Below are positions 1 through 10,164 of a stretch of DNA of 64,000 nt, in pieces. Where the stretch lies: assembly GCF_009730915.1 (NCBI RefSeq), contig NW_024086805.1:62001-126000 (forward strand). The letters are read 5' to 3'. Source of the stretch: Dioscorea cayenensis subsp. rotundata (taxonomy: Eukaryota; Streptophyta; Magnoliopsida; Dioscoreales; Dioscoreaceae). The notes beneath the pieces were generated by a model, which saw nothing but the letters and a program-made list of their open reading frames with translations, was not told the DNA's origin and did not search any database. Each line of letters starts with the position of its first letter. Position 1 is the first letter of the stretch. A program made the position numbers and the translations under genes.

Positions 1-700
1 TGCAGTGTAGATGGATTTGGTTGGTTTTGAAACTATGTCCAAATCGGTCGTAGTTTAATCTCCCGTATTTGGGATTTCCATACAAAGTCTCGCACGTGGT
101 GTCACGTGAGACTTTCTAATAAAAATATATATAAATAAAAGAAAAATAAAATCATGATATTATTTTATCTTAATAATAAATGGTTACTATTATATTTTTA
201 TCAATATAAAAAATTATAAATATAAAAATTATAAATAGTGTAATATATTTTTTTATAATTATAAAAAATAACAATAATTTATAATAAAGACATAAATTTA
301 TATTAAATTAAGTAATTATATGCATAATTATTTTGGTTACTATTAATAACAATTAATTGTGTATTTATAATTTTCTATTATATTAGTATTAGTTAGTGAT
401 CCCGGCTCGGTGAGTCCTTTCTTCCGTGATGAACTGTTGTTAAATTTAATAATGACCAAGGTGGAGTATCCTTAGCAAGGGTGTTTATATCCTACAAATA
501 CATCCAACCAAACACATATTTTCAAAATCCAGATTTACAAATCCTCCCAAACAAACACAAAATTTTGAAATCCAGCATTTTCAATTACAGTCAACCAAAG
601 ACCAAATTTGACTCTCCTGCATTTTCAACTCTAGAATTTACAACTATACTGTAATTGAAAATCTACTGTATTTTCAACTACATCTAACCAAACGCTATCT
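1..700. other. AT-rich intergenic DNA
   Basis: No gene is supported here. The stretch is mostly A/T homopolymer-like sequence with two similar short motifs near 506-520 and 682-697 (an acatc-aaccaaac core), which hints at a decayed small DNA transposon. No terminal inverted repeats or target duplication could be defined. Confidence 0.5.
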
Positions 701-944
701 TAAATTATCAAACAAACAAATAAATAAGCACCCTTACATATTTCACACATTAAAATGGAACGAAATCAAATCATGACAAAGTAATCACATACAAAACTTA
801 AAGAAAAAAATGCTTATACACCAGACGCTCATCAACTTGTCTCCCCAAATCCATCTGGTTAGTCCATCTAATAAAAAAATGATCAACGGAATGCATAAAA
901 AAAAGGCAGAACAGTGATAACTCAAATTGGTTTTTCTGGAAAGT
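701..944 (-). other. 3' flank of DUF247 copy A (duplicated)
   Basis: This segment aligns closely with 25532-25774, the 3' flank of DUF247 copy C, including the shared run near 836-885. It therefore belongs to the duplicated DUF247 unit. The last 23 bases (922-944) still encode the final residues and stop of the disrupted gene A, immediately before the gypsy LTR. Confidence 0.75.
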
Positions 945-1197
945 TGTAGCGCTTCCCTGGCTGAGAGATGAGGAGGGAAGAGCTGATCACTGATTGAGAA
1001 GGAGATAAAGTGATAGGAAGAGAGGAAGGAAGGAAGAAGAGAAGAAGAAGAAGAAAAGTAGGAGGCAGAGTGATGGATAGAAGTGGGGAGATAATATTTC
1101 TCTACCCAAACTACTTTCATTGGTTGCCCATATATCAGAGTTCTTTTACAATAATGCTCATCATTCCCCGTGAGAACACTATACTCACCAAGTTACA
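945..1197 (-). repeat. 3' LTR of the gypsy element
   Basis: This is a 253-bp repeat with TG...CA ends (tgtagcg... to ...agttaca on the plus strand). Positions 945-1092 are repeated at 5869-6019. The outer end abuts DUF247 coding sequence at 944. A GAA/GGA-rich tract occupies about 1012-1060. Confidence 0.88.
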
Positions 1198-1200
1198 ATG

Positions 1201-1215
1201 ACATTCCTCCCCCAT
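1201..1215 (-). other. polypurine tract of the gypsy element
   Basis: On the minus strand a GGGGGAGGAATGT tract lies three bases before the start of the 3' LTR. This is the expected place for plus-strand priming and fixes the LTR boundary at 1197. Confidence 0.75.
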
Positions 1216-1246
1216 GACACAACAATAACTACCCGACATCCAACGT

Positions 1247-4200
1247 CTACATTATAAAGTCTTTATATTTTGCAGAATTTAACACACCCCGATTGGGTCT
1301 TGATGCTCTCCTATGCTGGCGGTCCCCACCATCCATCTTGGAGTTAGTCATTAACTCCTTGTCTGCCACAATGGCCACCTCTTGAAAACCCACCTTGTCC
1401 TCAAGGTGAAATTCGGGAAAGTGAAGCCGGATGTTAGCCTCATCCTCCCAAGTAGCATCCAGTGCAGATCGGTTTTCCCACTGAACCAAAAACTGTCGTG
1501 TGGGTGTTGTCGAGGTTTGCAGAGTGTGGGAACGCAGGATATCAACCGGTTTGAAAACTGGACGGTCATCAATGAATTCCGCAGGAAGGGGATGTTGTTG
1601 AACTTGAGGGTCGCCGACACACCGTTTTAAGAGAGAAACGTGAAAAACGTTGTGAATTTTTGCATCAGTAGGTAAAGCTAGGCGATATGCGACGGGGCCA
1701 ATGCGTTCCATAATGCGAAATGGTCCGAAAAATCTCTTGGAAAGTTTATGGTGTGCATGGCGCGATACAGAGATCTGGCGATATGGCTGGAGTTTTAAGA
1801 AGACCCAATCATCAACTTGAAAGACGATATCCGTGCGTTTCGCATTGGCCTGAAGACGCATGCGATTTTGGGCCCGATGCAAGTTTGCTTGTAGAGTGCG
1901 GAGAACTGTAGAACGGTCAGTGAGAAGGTCGTCAACAGCGGCAACTGAAGAAGAACCGGTGATGTAGTCAAGTAGAGTGGGTGGTGGACGCCCGTAAACA
2001 GCTTCATAGGGTGACATCTGTATGGCGGAATGCCACGCCGAATTGTAGTGCCACTCGGCGAGGGGTAAGAATCGCAGCCAATGGCGAGGATTATCGGCGA
2101 CGAAGCAACGTAAATAATCTTCAAGGTAGCGATTAAGGATCTCCGTTTGGCCATCGGACTGTGGGTGATAGGCGCTGCTCATGGCGAGTTGAGTGCCATG
2201 AAGTCGGAAGAGCTCACGCCAGAAATGGCTCATGAAAACGGGGTCACGATCAGAAACAATAACTGCCGGTATACCATGAAGACGGACCACCTCCTTGAGG
2301 AAGATATCAGCAACACGTGGAGCGGAGAAGTGGGCTTCCAAGGCTGAGAAGTGGCCCTGCTTGGATAAGCGGTCGATGACAACTAGGATAACACTTTTGC
2401 CAGCCGAAGAAGGAAGGTGCGTAATAAAATCTAGGGAAATGGAATCCCAGATTTTGCCGGGAATTGGCAATGGATGAAGTAACCCCTGGGAAGCTGTATT
2501 AAAAGGTTTAACAGATTGGCAGATGGGACAATTACGGATGAAGTCGTGAATTGACCGCCGACGGGGGTATTATGGAATTCAGAGATGATAAGTTGCTGTA
2601 AAGCCGTCTCGGGAGGAACAAATAATCGGCCTTTATGAAACAAAAGACCATTGGAGACTGAAAAGTCAGGGTGGTCGGCCGGTTGTTGCTTGATGTTGGT
2701 GAGTAGTGTGGCGGACGGAGCATGGTGTTTATAGAAATGACGGAGAGCTTCATAAATTGCCGAGAGTGGTCGAGAGACAGTGGTAAGGGTGTGGATCTCA
2801 GCAGAGGCTGGGGGTATACGGGAGAGGGCATCCGCAACAACGTTGCTCGATCCCGGCTTGTAAACTATGTCAAAATCGTAACCGAGAAGCTTAGTTACCC
2901 ACCGTTGTTGATCTGGGGTCTGGATCGTCTGGTGAAGAATGGAACGCAAGCTTTGATGGTCGATTTGAATAGTGAAATGTCGGCCTAAGAGATAATGCCG
3001 CCAACGGCGGACCGCTTCAGTAATGGCGTACATTTCGCGTGTGTATGCTGAGGAGGTACGGAGTTGGGGTGGCAGCACTTTACTGAAATAGGCCACAGGA
3101 TGACTACTTTGGAGTAGGACGGCCCCGACAGCGGTTGCAGAAGCATCTGAATGAACTTCGAATGGGGCACGGAAGTTCGGCAGTTGAAGGACGAGGGTCT
3201 GAGTAAGTGCGTTCTTCAAGGACTGGAATGCAGTGGAGGCTGCCGCGGTCCAGATGAAGGCGTTCTTTCGGAGTAGATCGGTTAACGGGGCAGCTAAGGT
3301 CGCATAATGGGCAACAAAACGACGATAATAACCGGTAAGCCCGAGAAAACCACGAAGACTGCGGATGGAAGTGGGTGTAGGCCATTGTTGAACAGCTTTG
3401 ACTTTGTCAAAGTCAACTTTGACACCTTGAGGGGAGATGGTATGACCGAGATACCCAAGTTCTTCACAGCCAAACTCGCACTTACTAAGTTTTGCATGGA
3501 GATGATGCAAGCGAAACAACCCAAAGACAGTTTGTAGATGAGTAGAGTGAGATTCCCAATCAGTGCTATAAATCAACACATCATCAAAGAAGACAAGAAC
3601 AAATTTTCGCAAGAGCGGTTTGAAGACAGAGTTCATGAGGCCTTGAAATGTCGATGGGGCGTTGGAGAGCCCAAAGGGCATGACTAGAAACTCGTAGTGA
3701 CCTTCGTGTGTGCGAAAGGCTGTTTTTTCAATATCTGGGGGGTATATACGCACCTGATGATAGCCGGACCGGAGGTCCATTTTGGAGAAGACACGAGCAC
3801 CTCCAAGCTCATCGAGGAGTTCGTCGACAGTCGGAATAGGAAAGCGATCCTTGACTGTTATCGTATTTAAAGCACGATAATCCACACAAAAACGCCAAGT
3901 GTTATCCCTCTTCTTAACGAGAATAACTGGTGATGAGAAGGGGCTGTGACTTGGGCGGATGATGCCATCCTGCATCATTTTGGCCACCAGTCGTTCAATT
4001 TCTGATTTTTGATAATGTGGGTAACGATAAGGACGTGTGTTGACTGGGGCGGTACCCGGTAAGAGAGGAATACGGTGGTCTGAGTCTCGGACCGGTGGTA
4101 ACCCTGTGGGTGAAGAAAAAATATCAGCATATTCAGATAACAAGGACTGAAGGCGAGGAATAAAGGTTGGTGGTGCTGTGGGAGATACAGCAGAGATAGA

Positions 4201-5847
4201 GAAAGGAAGTTGATCTGGATTGTCAGATTGTCTCGAGATGGACAAATGGAAGTACGTAGAGTCTGCATGGGTTTGACTGTCTCGTTTCAAGCTGGACGTG
4301 GAGGCATATTGGGGGGGTGGGTTCGAAAGGCCTTGTAGTCGGATTAAAGTTCCGAGGTGGTGAAACTCCATCCAGAGTTGTCTGTAGTCGAATAATATAG
4401 GCCCTTGACGAGAGAGCCATTGAACGCCGAGCACGACATCGGCCCCGAAGATTGGCAGGAGAAGCAAGTCGACGGGAAAAATAGAGTCACTAAGTTGCAG
4501 TGGAACTTGAAGGCAGGCCCCGGCACAGTCAAGGGTTGCACCGTTGCCCACTGTTACACGAAGATGTTGAGAGGGTTGAATTGGAAGGGCGAGATGAGTC
4601 GCAAGGCGGGTCTGGATAAAGTTGTTGGTGGAGCCACCGTCTACGAGAACCATGACCTGATTGCCATGAATCGAACCTGCAAGTTTGAGTGTGGACGAGA
4701 CCTGGAAACCACTAAGAGCATGATAGGAAATACAAGGGGCGTCACTGTCCGGAGTAGGGTCGATTAATGGCTCGGGTGCCGCAGGAGGAACAGGATCCAG
4801 AACGGAAGTATCATCGTTGACTTCGTCCGTCAAAAGACAGAGAAACTGCGGGGGTTGACATCGGTGACCAGGGGTGAATTTAGAATCACAATTGAAACAA
4901 AGGCCGCGTTCCCGTCGAGCCGCCATCTCAGAAGGAGTGAGACGTTTAATAGGGAGGGCAGAAGGAGTAGGAACTGGGCGGTTTGGTGTCGCTGCCGGGA
5001 GTGTCGGCGCTGGCGGTGGACGGGGTTGATATGGTCGAGGAGAAGAGAAGGGAATCCGGGAGGAGTTGCATTTATCTTCCACAAGTCTGGCCATGCCAAT
5101 GGCCTCATAGAGAGATGGAGGTTTGAGGAGATAAAGTTCCCTCTGGATGTCCGGTCGCAAGCCTGACAAAAAACAATTAAGCAAGCTAGTATCGCTCAAG
5201 CCCGTGATTCGAGTAGATAGACACTCAAAGTCGGAGAGATAAGCAGTAACAGATGAAGTTTGTCGAAGCTTAAACAATTGAGCCTCGTGGTTGACAAAGG
5301 AGGATGAGCCAAAACGTTGCTCAGCTCGCCGAGCAAGGTCTGTCCAGGAAGAAAGGTGTCCGATGGAAAATAACCAATGATACCATCTTAATGCGGGTCC
5401 GGTCATGTAAAATGCCGCAATGTCCAGTTTTTGTGTCTCGGCGATGCTATGAAAGGTGAAAAAATGTTCTATCTGGAAAATCCAAGATAAGACATCCTCA
5501 CCAGAAAATAACGGAACCTCTAGTTTTGGAAGACGAGTGGGAACGGAGAGGGTAGTGTGGCTAGGTGTTGAAGTAGGATGAGAGGGTAGGATGGCTGGGG
5601 TGGGAGGTGAAGGTAAGAGTGGGGGTGGTGGTGGAGGTCGATCAAATCGGGAGAACTTGACCATAAGATCGGCCATGACGGATTGCTGGGCTGCCAAAGA
5701 CTTCTGGACCATGTCAAAGGCGTCGGAATGTTGCTGGATTATGCTGCAAACGGCGTCGAGACGAGAGAGAAGGTCATCGTGTCGAGTGTTCAGAGCTGTG
5801 AACTGGTCGTCCATCGCACGTGCGCGGGTGGTCACGCCGTCGGACAT
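1247..5847 (-). pseudogene. gypsy Gag-Pol polyprotein, disrupted in integrase
   Basis: The first in-frame ATG (MSDGVTTRARAMDD) is at 5847. Domains in order: a coiled N-terminus, a retrotransposon gag domain (LRWYHWLF region), a zinc-knuckle-like CFNC...GHRC, an aspartic protease (VDGGSTNNF), reverse transcriptase (MDLRSGYHQVRI; catalytic FFDDVLIYS), RNase H (HSDASATAVGAVL), then integrase with D (SLDFITHLP), D (VSDRDPVF) and E (QTEILNRYLE), and a C-terminal chromodomain-like segment (FLVQWENRSALDATWED). The reading frame changes near 2500-2560. There the sequence jumps from HNTPVGG to DFIRNCPICQ, so the HH half of the integrase HHCC zinc finger is missing. The rest is open. The pol order and the chromodomain-like tail indicate a chromovirus. 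The copy is probably unable to integrate on its own. Confidence 0.9.
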
Positions 5848-5850
5848 CGA

Positions 5851-5868
5851 GGTCAATGAAAGCACCAA
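5851..5868 (-). other. primer-binding-type site of the gypsy element
   Basis: On the minus strand the sequence directly after the 5' LTR is TTGGTGCTTTCATTGACC. Its position is right for a tRNA primer site. I do not assign the tRNA. Confidence 0.5.
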
Positions 5869-6019
5869 TGTAGCGCTTCCCTGGCTGAGAGATGAGGAGG
5901 GAAGAGCTGATCACGGATTGAGAAGGAGATAAAGTGATAGGAAGAGAGGAAGGAAGGAAGAAGAGAAGAAGAAGAAGAAGAAAAGTAGGAGGCAGAGTGA
6001 TGGATAGAAGTGGGGAGAT
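5869..6019 (-). repeat. truncated 5' LTR of the gypsy element
   Basis: This 151-bp segment matches 945-1092 of the other LTR and then passes directly into DUF247 exon 2 at 6020. It lacks the portion equivalent to 1093-1197, that is, the U3 start of the LTR. Confidence 0.88.
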
Positions 6020-6581
6020 GACTATTGAGAATATCGGCAGCAGCCTGGTCACTTCCAACAACATTATGAATGATATCGTCAGACCAGAGACGATGAACAT
6101 CATTAGACGAGTCACTTAACTCATCCATGAAGCAAACATAGGACGTAACCTCATCATCGAGGCCGATATGAAGGTACTCAAAGGCCGTGAGGTTGAGGAA
6201 GATGGACTCCATGGAGTCATCGATGATGAGGCGTGGGAGCTTGAAAATGCCTTTGTCAAAGCTTATGTTGTTGATCTTGTTGGTCTGGGATTTCATGAAT
6301 CTTACTCTGGACTCATGTAGCTTCATTGTGGTGGGCATTGATGCATCGCCTATTATTGTAACTGTTTTATGTATATGATCATCTGTGCCTTTTCCGCGTG
6401 AGTTAGAAATGGGTAGTTCTTCTTTTATATTTTGAGGTGATTTACTAATATCAGCCATAGAGGATATGATCAGTCCTTTTCTGTGTAAGTCAAGAATGTG
6501 GAGTCGTATGGTTGAGGTCTTGTCAATCATGTCTTCCATGTTCAAAAACTTGAACATCTTGTTGTTTATCTCTTGGTCCAT

Positions 6582-7690
6582 CTATATTGGATAAAATAGA
6601 AGTGATTAAAAATGTAAACGCGTAGCATTTGATAGCATCAAATAAATTTATTTATTGTGTCTACCATTATATAGCGAGTAACAAGACCACATGAAATAAA
6701 ACCATGAGCATCAAAAAAATATATATATATATATATGAAAATATATTTTTGAAGGTACATGTGCCCCTCTGTTTCCTGTGTTTGTTTTGTTTCTATTATT
6801 TCTGTTTTTTTTATTCCATCTACTTTCTATACTCCTTGAATTCTTGCTTATCTTTTATTTTTTAAAGAGAAAATTAGTACATCTATACATGTGTCCAGGG
6901 ACTAAATAAAGTTATTTATTGTGTCTACCATGAATATTCACCAAAAAATAAAAATAAATTTACTCACTCTGTTCTTTTTTACTTGTCACATTTACCTAAT
7001 TCACACTGATTAAAAAAAATTGGTTAAAATTAGTTGATTACCTATATTTTATAAAAAATTTCATTATTTTTCAAAACTACTTTTATTTAAAACTCCACTA
7101 GTGGAGTATATAATTTAATACTTAGTTGATTGTGATTTATTGAAATTTATACAAGTACATTAAATTAAAAAGTAAATTTAAAAAAAAATTATTTAATATT
7201 ACACAAAATTTTTCATGTGACAGATAAAAAGGAATAGAGAAGGACTCGAAAACATAACAACTAAAAAAGAACTGATGGAGTATTATGTCAAACTTTATCT
7301 CATGTATTAAATGCAACTTAAATATTGCGTATGTATAATAAAAACAAAAGGTATTATTACTCCCAACCAGATCCACTTACTAAATTCAACAAATTCATTA
7401 TAGTTCATAACTCAGGTGGGCGATAGTTTATTAGTTTGCATTGTTCAAAGCTGTGTTATATAACTATAAAAGTGTAGGTTCAGCAATTAGCCAATCCTAC
7501 AACTTCAATAAACAAAAATCATTTATTTTATATAGGTAAGTCAAAAATTTCAATTTCTTATAATAAATTATTTTTTTTTAGTTAAAATATATTCAGTATT
7601 TTAATTTATCACAAAATAGTATATATTCAATGACACGATCATTAAAAAATAGCATAATTTTGAGTATAACTAATAAAGAAGGCTTTAATT
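6582..7690 (-). other. remnant intron of DUF247 copy A
   Basis: The sequence aligns in patches with the intron of copy C (26553-28380), for example 6896-6960 with 26880-26940 and 7282-7680 with the intron on either side of the hAT element. It carries a Stowaway-like MITE (6963-7280). No exon 1 follows. Confidence 0.65.
6963..7280. mobile_element. Stowaway-like MITE
   Basis: A 318-bp insert with imperfect inverted ends (CTCACTCTGTTC... and ...GAACTGATGGAG) is flanked by TA at 6961-6962 and 7281-7282. The ends resemble the CTCCCTCCGTTC signature of Stowaway/Tc1-mariner MITEs. Copy C has an uninterrupted version of the site (near 26945-26960), which supports a clean TA-targeted insertion. Confidence 0.75.
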
Positions 7691-7883
7691 TAATTTCCCT
7701 TTGTCTTTGGTTTTATTTTCTGCACAATTTTTCCCGTCTTTGATTGATTTTAAAAGAGAGTAATTTTTTTAATTTTGAGTATAACTAATACAGAAGGCTT
7801 TAATTTAATTTCCCTTTGTCTTTGGCTTTATGTTCTGCGCAATTTTTCTCGTCTTTGATTGATGTAAAAGAGAGTAATTTTTT
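7656..7883. repeat. 115-bp direct duplication
   Basis: Two adjacent copies of about 115 bp (7656-7770 and 7771-7883) share the start AATTTTGAGTATAACTAATA and the CTTTGTCTTTGG segment, with few differences. It lies at the broken left edge of the copy A intron homology. Confidence 0.8.
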
Positions 7884-8442
7884 TTTTTACTAATAGGCAA
7901 CAAGTGCCTCCTCCATTTAAGAGATTGTTAAAGAGACAGATAAATACAGAGGTGCACTAGTTATGGTGATTTATAGATCTCCAAAAAAAATCCTCCTGCC
8001 CTACAACTTTGAAAAGGTGAAACCACTGTTTTTTCTCACGAGGGACTCACACCCAGGACTATGAATAATACATGAATAGTACTAAACCCAAGTGTACAGT
8101 GCATGAACTGTTTATGCACGGTACTACGGGGGAAGGATTCGAACCGTTGCCTTTCTTATTGCATTCTTGTGTCATAGTATTGAGTTATCTAATGGTTGAC
8201 AAAGAAAGTAACTTTATATTTTTTATTTTGCTTTTTTTATATTATATATATATATATAAATATATTTACAAAAACAACAAACGTTATATACATCGAGAGT
8301 GTGTACATAGTACAAACCAGAATTTAATCGTCAAGCTTGTGTGTCCTCAACCGATGACTCGAGACTTCTTAAATATCTCACACTTACTTTTCGGAATGGG
8401 CCAACATTCTTGGGCGATGATTATTTGATTTAATTTTCACTT
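7884..8442 (-). repeat. tRNA-related SINE-like repeat, about 7876-8200, and AT-rich DNA
   Basis: Read on the minus strand, 8200 downwards starts GTCAACCATTAGATAACTCA (A-box-like), followed by CGGTTCGAATCC near 8131-8142, a good polymerase III B-box. It then continues with a tail shared with 24970-25131 and 28390-28557. The tail is followed by a T run on the plus strand near 7878. Nothing else is evident up to 8442. Confidence 0.55.
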
Positions 8443-9551
8443 TGTTAGATTTTTAAAAAAAATGTAATATTATTTCTGTTCGTTCAACTGGTGTGGTTTA
8501 TGGGTATTAGGGAACACTCAAGCACTCATAAAAATCTCACACAAACCAACAAAAAAAGAGACACATGACGTTGGTAACCCAATTCGGCGTCTACTCGCCT
8601 ACGTCTGGGGGGCCAAGCCCTGAGATAAACAATCCACTAAAAGAGGTAAAAATAGATGAGTACAAACACTTGTCACTCACTCACTCAACAATAAAGAACA
8701 CTACCCTCTCTAGATTGTCTAGTGCTCACTCACTCTCCTCCAAGAGTCTCACTTATAATCTACGAGCAAGGTAGCTTATATAGACGCCTCAACGTCCCAA
8801 ATATAGCACATACCTCTTTTAGAATCTCCGCGGCTACTAATTTAAAACCTTCCGAAATTAGCTATTTCAACTCCTGTTGTAACATAAGTTGCAACATGGC
8901 CTTGACTGCTGACTTGACTGAGTTCTGGTTATGTTGCGAATGACCTCAAGACCCATCAACCTCTCGGTCATGCTTAGTCCGAGTCGATGCTGCCAAATCT
9001 CCCGATCCTGACTGCCGCAACTAGCCTACCTCCTCAGTTCCTCATCACGCAGTCCCCTCGCAAGGGGCGCACATCCTTGTGCGTCTTCCATGAAACTTGC
9101 CAAACTTAGTCTTCAATCTTCCAAGTTTGGTCTTCAAAGATTCTCCAAACTTGATCTTCAATTCACCCAAGTTTGGTCCTCAAATATTGCCCTTAATAGA
9201 CTTCAATCAATCTTCATCAAAGATTCTTTAAATCATATCTTCAATTAGCCTTCATTCCATATTTAGTCTTCAATCACATCTAACTAAGTATGGTCTTGAT
9301 ATGATCTTGTCTTCAAGTTGAACAAGTTACCAAGAATAATTTTACCAAAATCTTCAAGATATTTAGCCTCATGTTGTAGACTTACTAAAAATAGCTCCAC
9401 CATATTTAAGATGATTTGCCTTGCACCCCAAGTCTCCATGTCATGTCACCATGCTTTCTATGTCATCAATTATGCCTTGTCACCATGGTTGCCACGTCAT
9501 CTTGCCTTGGTGTCAAATCATGCCAATTTAAATAGTGCGGTCGCACTAACA
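8443..9551. repeat. possible solo LTR
   Basis: The 1109-bp segment begins TGTTAG and ends CTAACA, the inverted-end pattern of many LTRs. It contains a TATA-like CTTATATAGACG near 8774-8785 and an internal CTTCAA-rich degenerate repeat (9110-9310) built on AAACTTGGTCTTCAA-like units. No retroviral coding sequence and no clear target-site duplication were found, so this is tentative. Confidence 0.4.
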
Positions 9552-9860
9552 ATTTCTACTCTTCTGTTTATATATAGCAGTGGAGTTACTACAACATGAA
9601 CAAACCCTATATAAGAGTAAAAGAATTTCCTATAATGTTTAAAAAATTCAAAATCTCCTTTGACAACAATGTAAATAAACAAAATTTTGTCACAAAAAAT
9701 ATTTTATAAGCTCAAAAATTAATCACATACATAAAGATAAGCCGAAATCAATCATCACCCATGATAGCAAAATAAGATTTTATTTTGGATAAAAATTTAT
9801 AAACCATAATTTATTAAAAGTAAAAACAATAGGTACAGGAAACATAACAAAATAAGATTT

Positions 9861-10023
9861 TTTTTTTTTTTTAATAAAATGAATCAATCACAAATTTATT
9901 GAAAATAAAAGGATATTACAAGGAATACTCAAAGAAAGAAAAACAGCGTACAAGGTAAGAAAAAAAACAGACTGAAATTCTCACGAGGTAAGATAAACAA
10001 CAAATAAAACAATATAAAAGCCG
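9861..10023 (-). mobile_element. 5'-truncated LINE 3' end with 13-bp TSD
   Basis: This 163-bp insert starts on the plus strand with a T tract. It contains a variant of the LINE 3' signature (hatched as ATCACAAATTTATTGA) seen at 16011-16045. It is flanked by a perfect direct repeat CAAAATAAGATTT at 9848-9860 and 10024-10036. The structure is a dead-on-arrival LINE copy in the 3' flank of DUF247 copy B. Confidence 0.8.
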
Positions 10024-10067
10024 CAAAATAAGATTTGTACCAGATAGTTCCATCAAATTGGCTTCCC

Positions 10068-10098
<31 letters not shown>

Positions 10099-10164
10099 TA
10101 GGAAGTCAATCTAATAAACCGATGGTCTGATGCAAAACAAAAAGCAATGCATAGATAACTTAGA

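Larger units (their letters stand above)
945..6019 (-). mobile_element. Ty3/gypsy LTR retrotransposon (chromovirus-like)
   Basis: The element lies on the minus strand. It has a 3' LTR (945-1197), a purine tract just inside it, one gag-pol region (1247-5847) in the gypsy order gag-PR-RT-RNaseH-IN, a primer-binding-type site beside the other LTR, and a truncated 5' LTR (5869-6019). It sits inside exon 2 of DUF247 copy A. The two LTRs differ in their shared 148 bp by one substitution and one GAA repeat unit, so the insertion appears recent. The outer 105 bp of the 5' LTR and any target duplication on that side are deleted together with host exon sequence. Confidence 0.92.
922..6581 (-). pseudogene. 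DUF247 copy A, exon 2 broken by a gypsy insertion and deletion
   Basis: Exon 2 of a DUF247 (UPF0481) protein runs on the minus strand from 6581 (after an AATATAG acceptor) to 6020, and the last few codons and stop reappear at 944-922. Between them lies a Ty3/gypsy element. The coding part keeps family motifs such as FDKGIFKLP, IIDDSMESIFLNL and VTSYVCFMDEL. Compared with copy C, bases equivalent to 25775-25984 (210 bp) are missing. These encode the end of the domain and the C-terminal membrane helix, so the insertion was accompanied or followed by a deletion. No exon 1 was found between about 7700 and 10165, so the 5' half is lost too. Function of the family is unknown. This copy cannot make a normal protein. 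Confidence 0.85.

Noticed and set aside
785..1120. 111-codon minus-strand reading frame rich in Ser and Phe
   Set aside because: It lies within and beside the gypsy LTR and its GAA-rich tract. It is low-complexity translation, not a gene.
8072..8428. 118-codon plus-strand frame
   Set aside because: It runs through the SINE-like repeat and a (TA)n tract and has no family motif.
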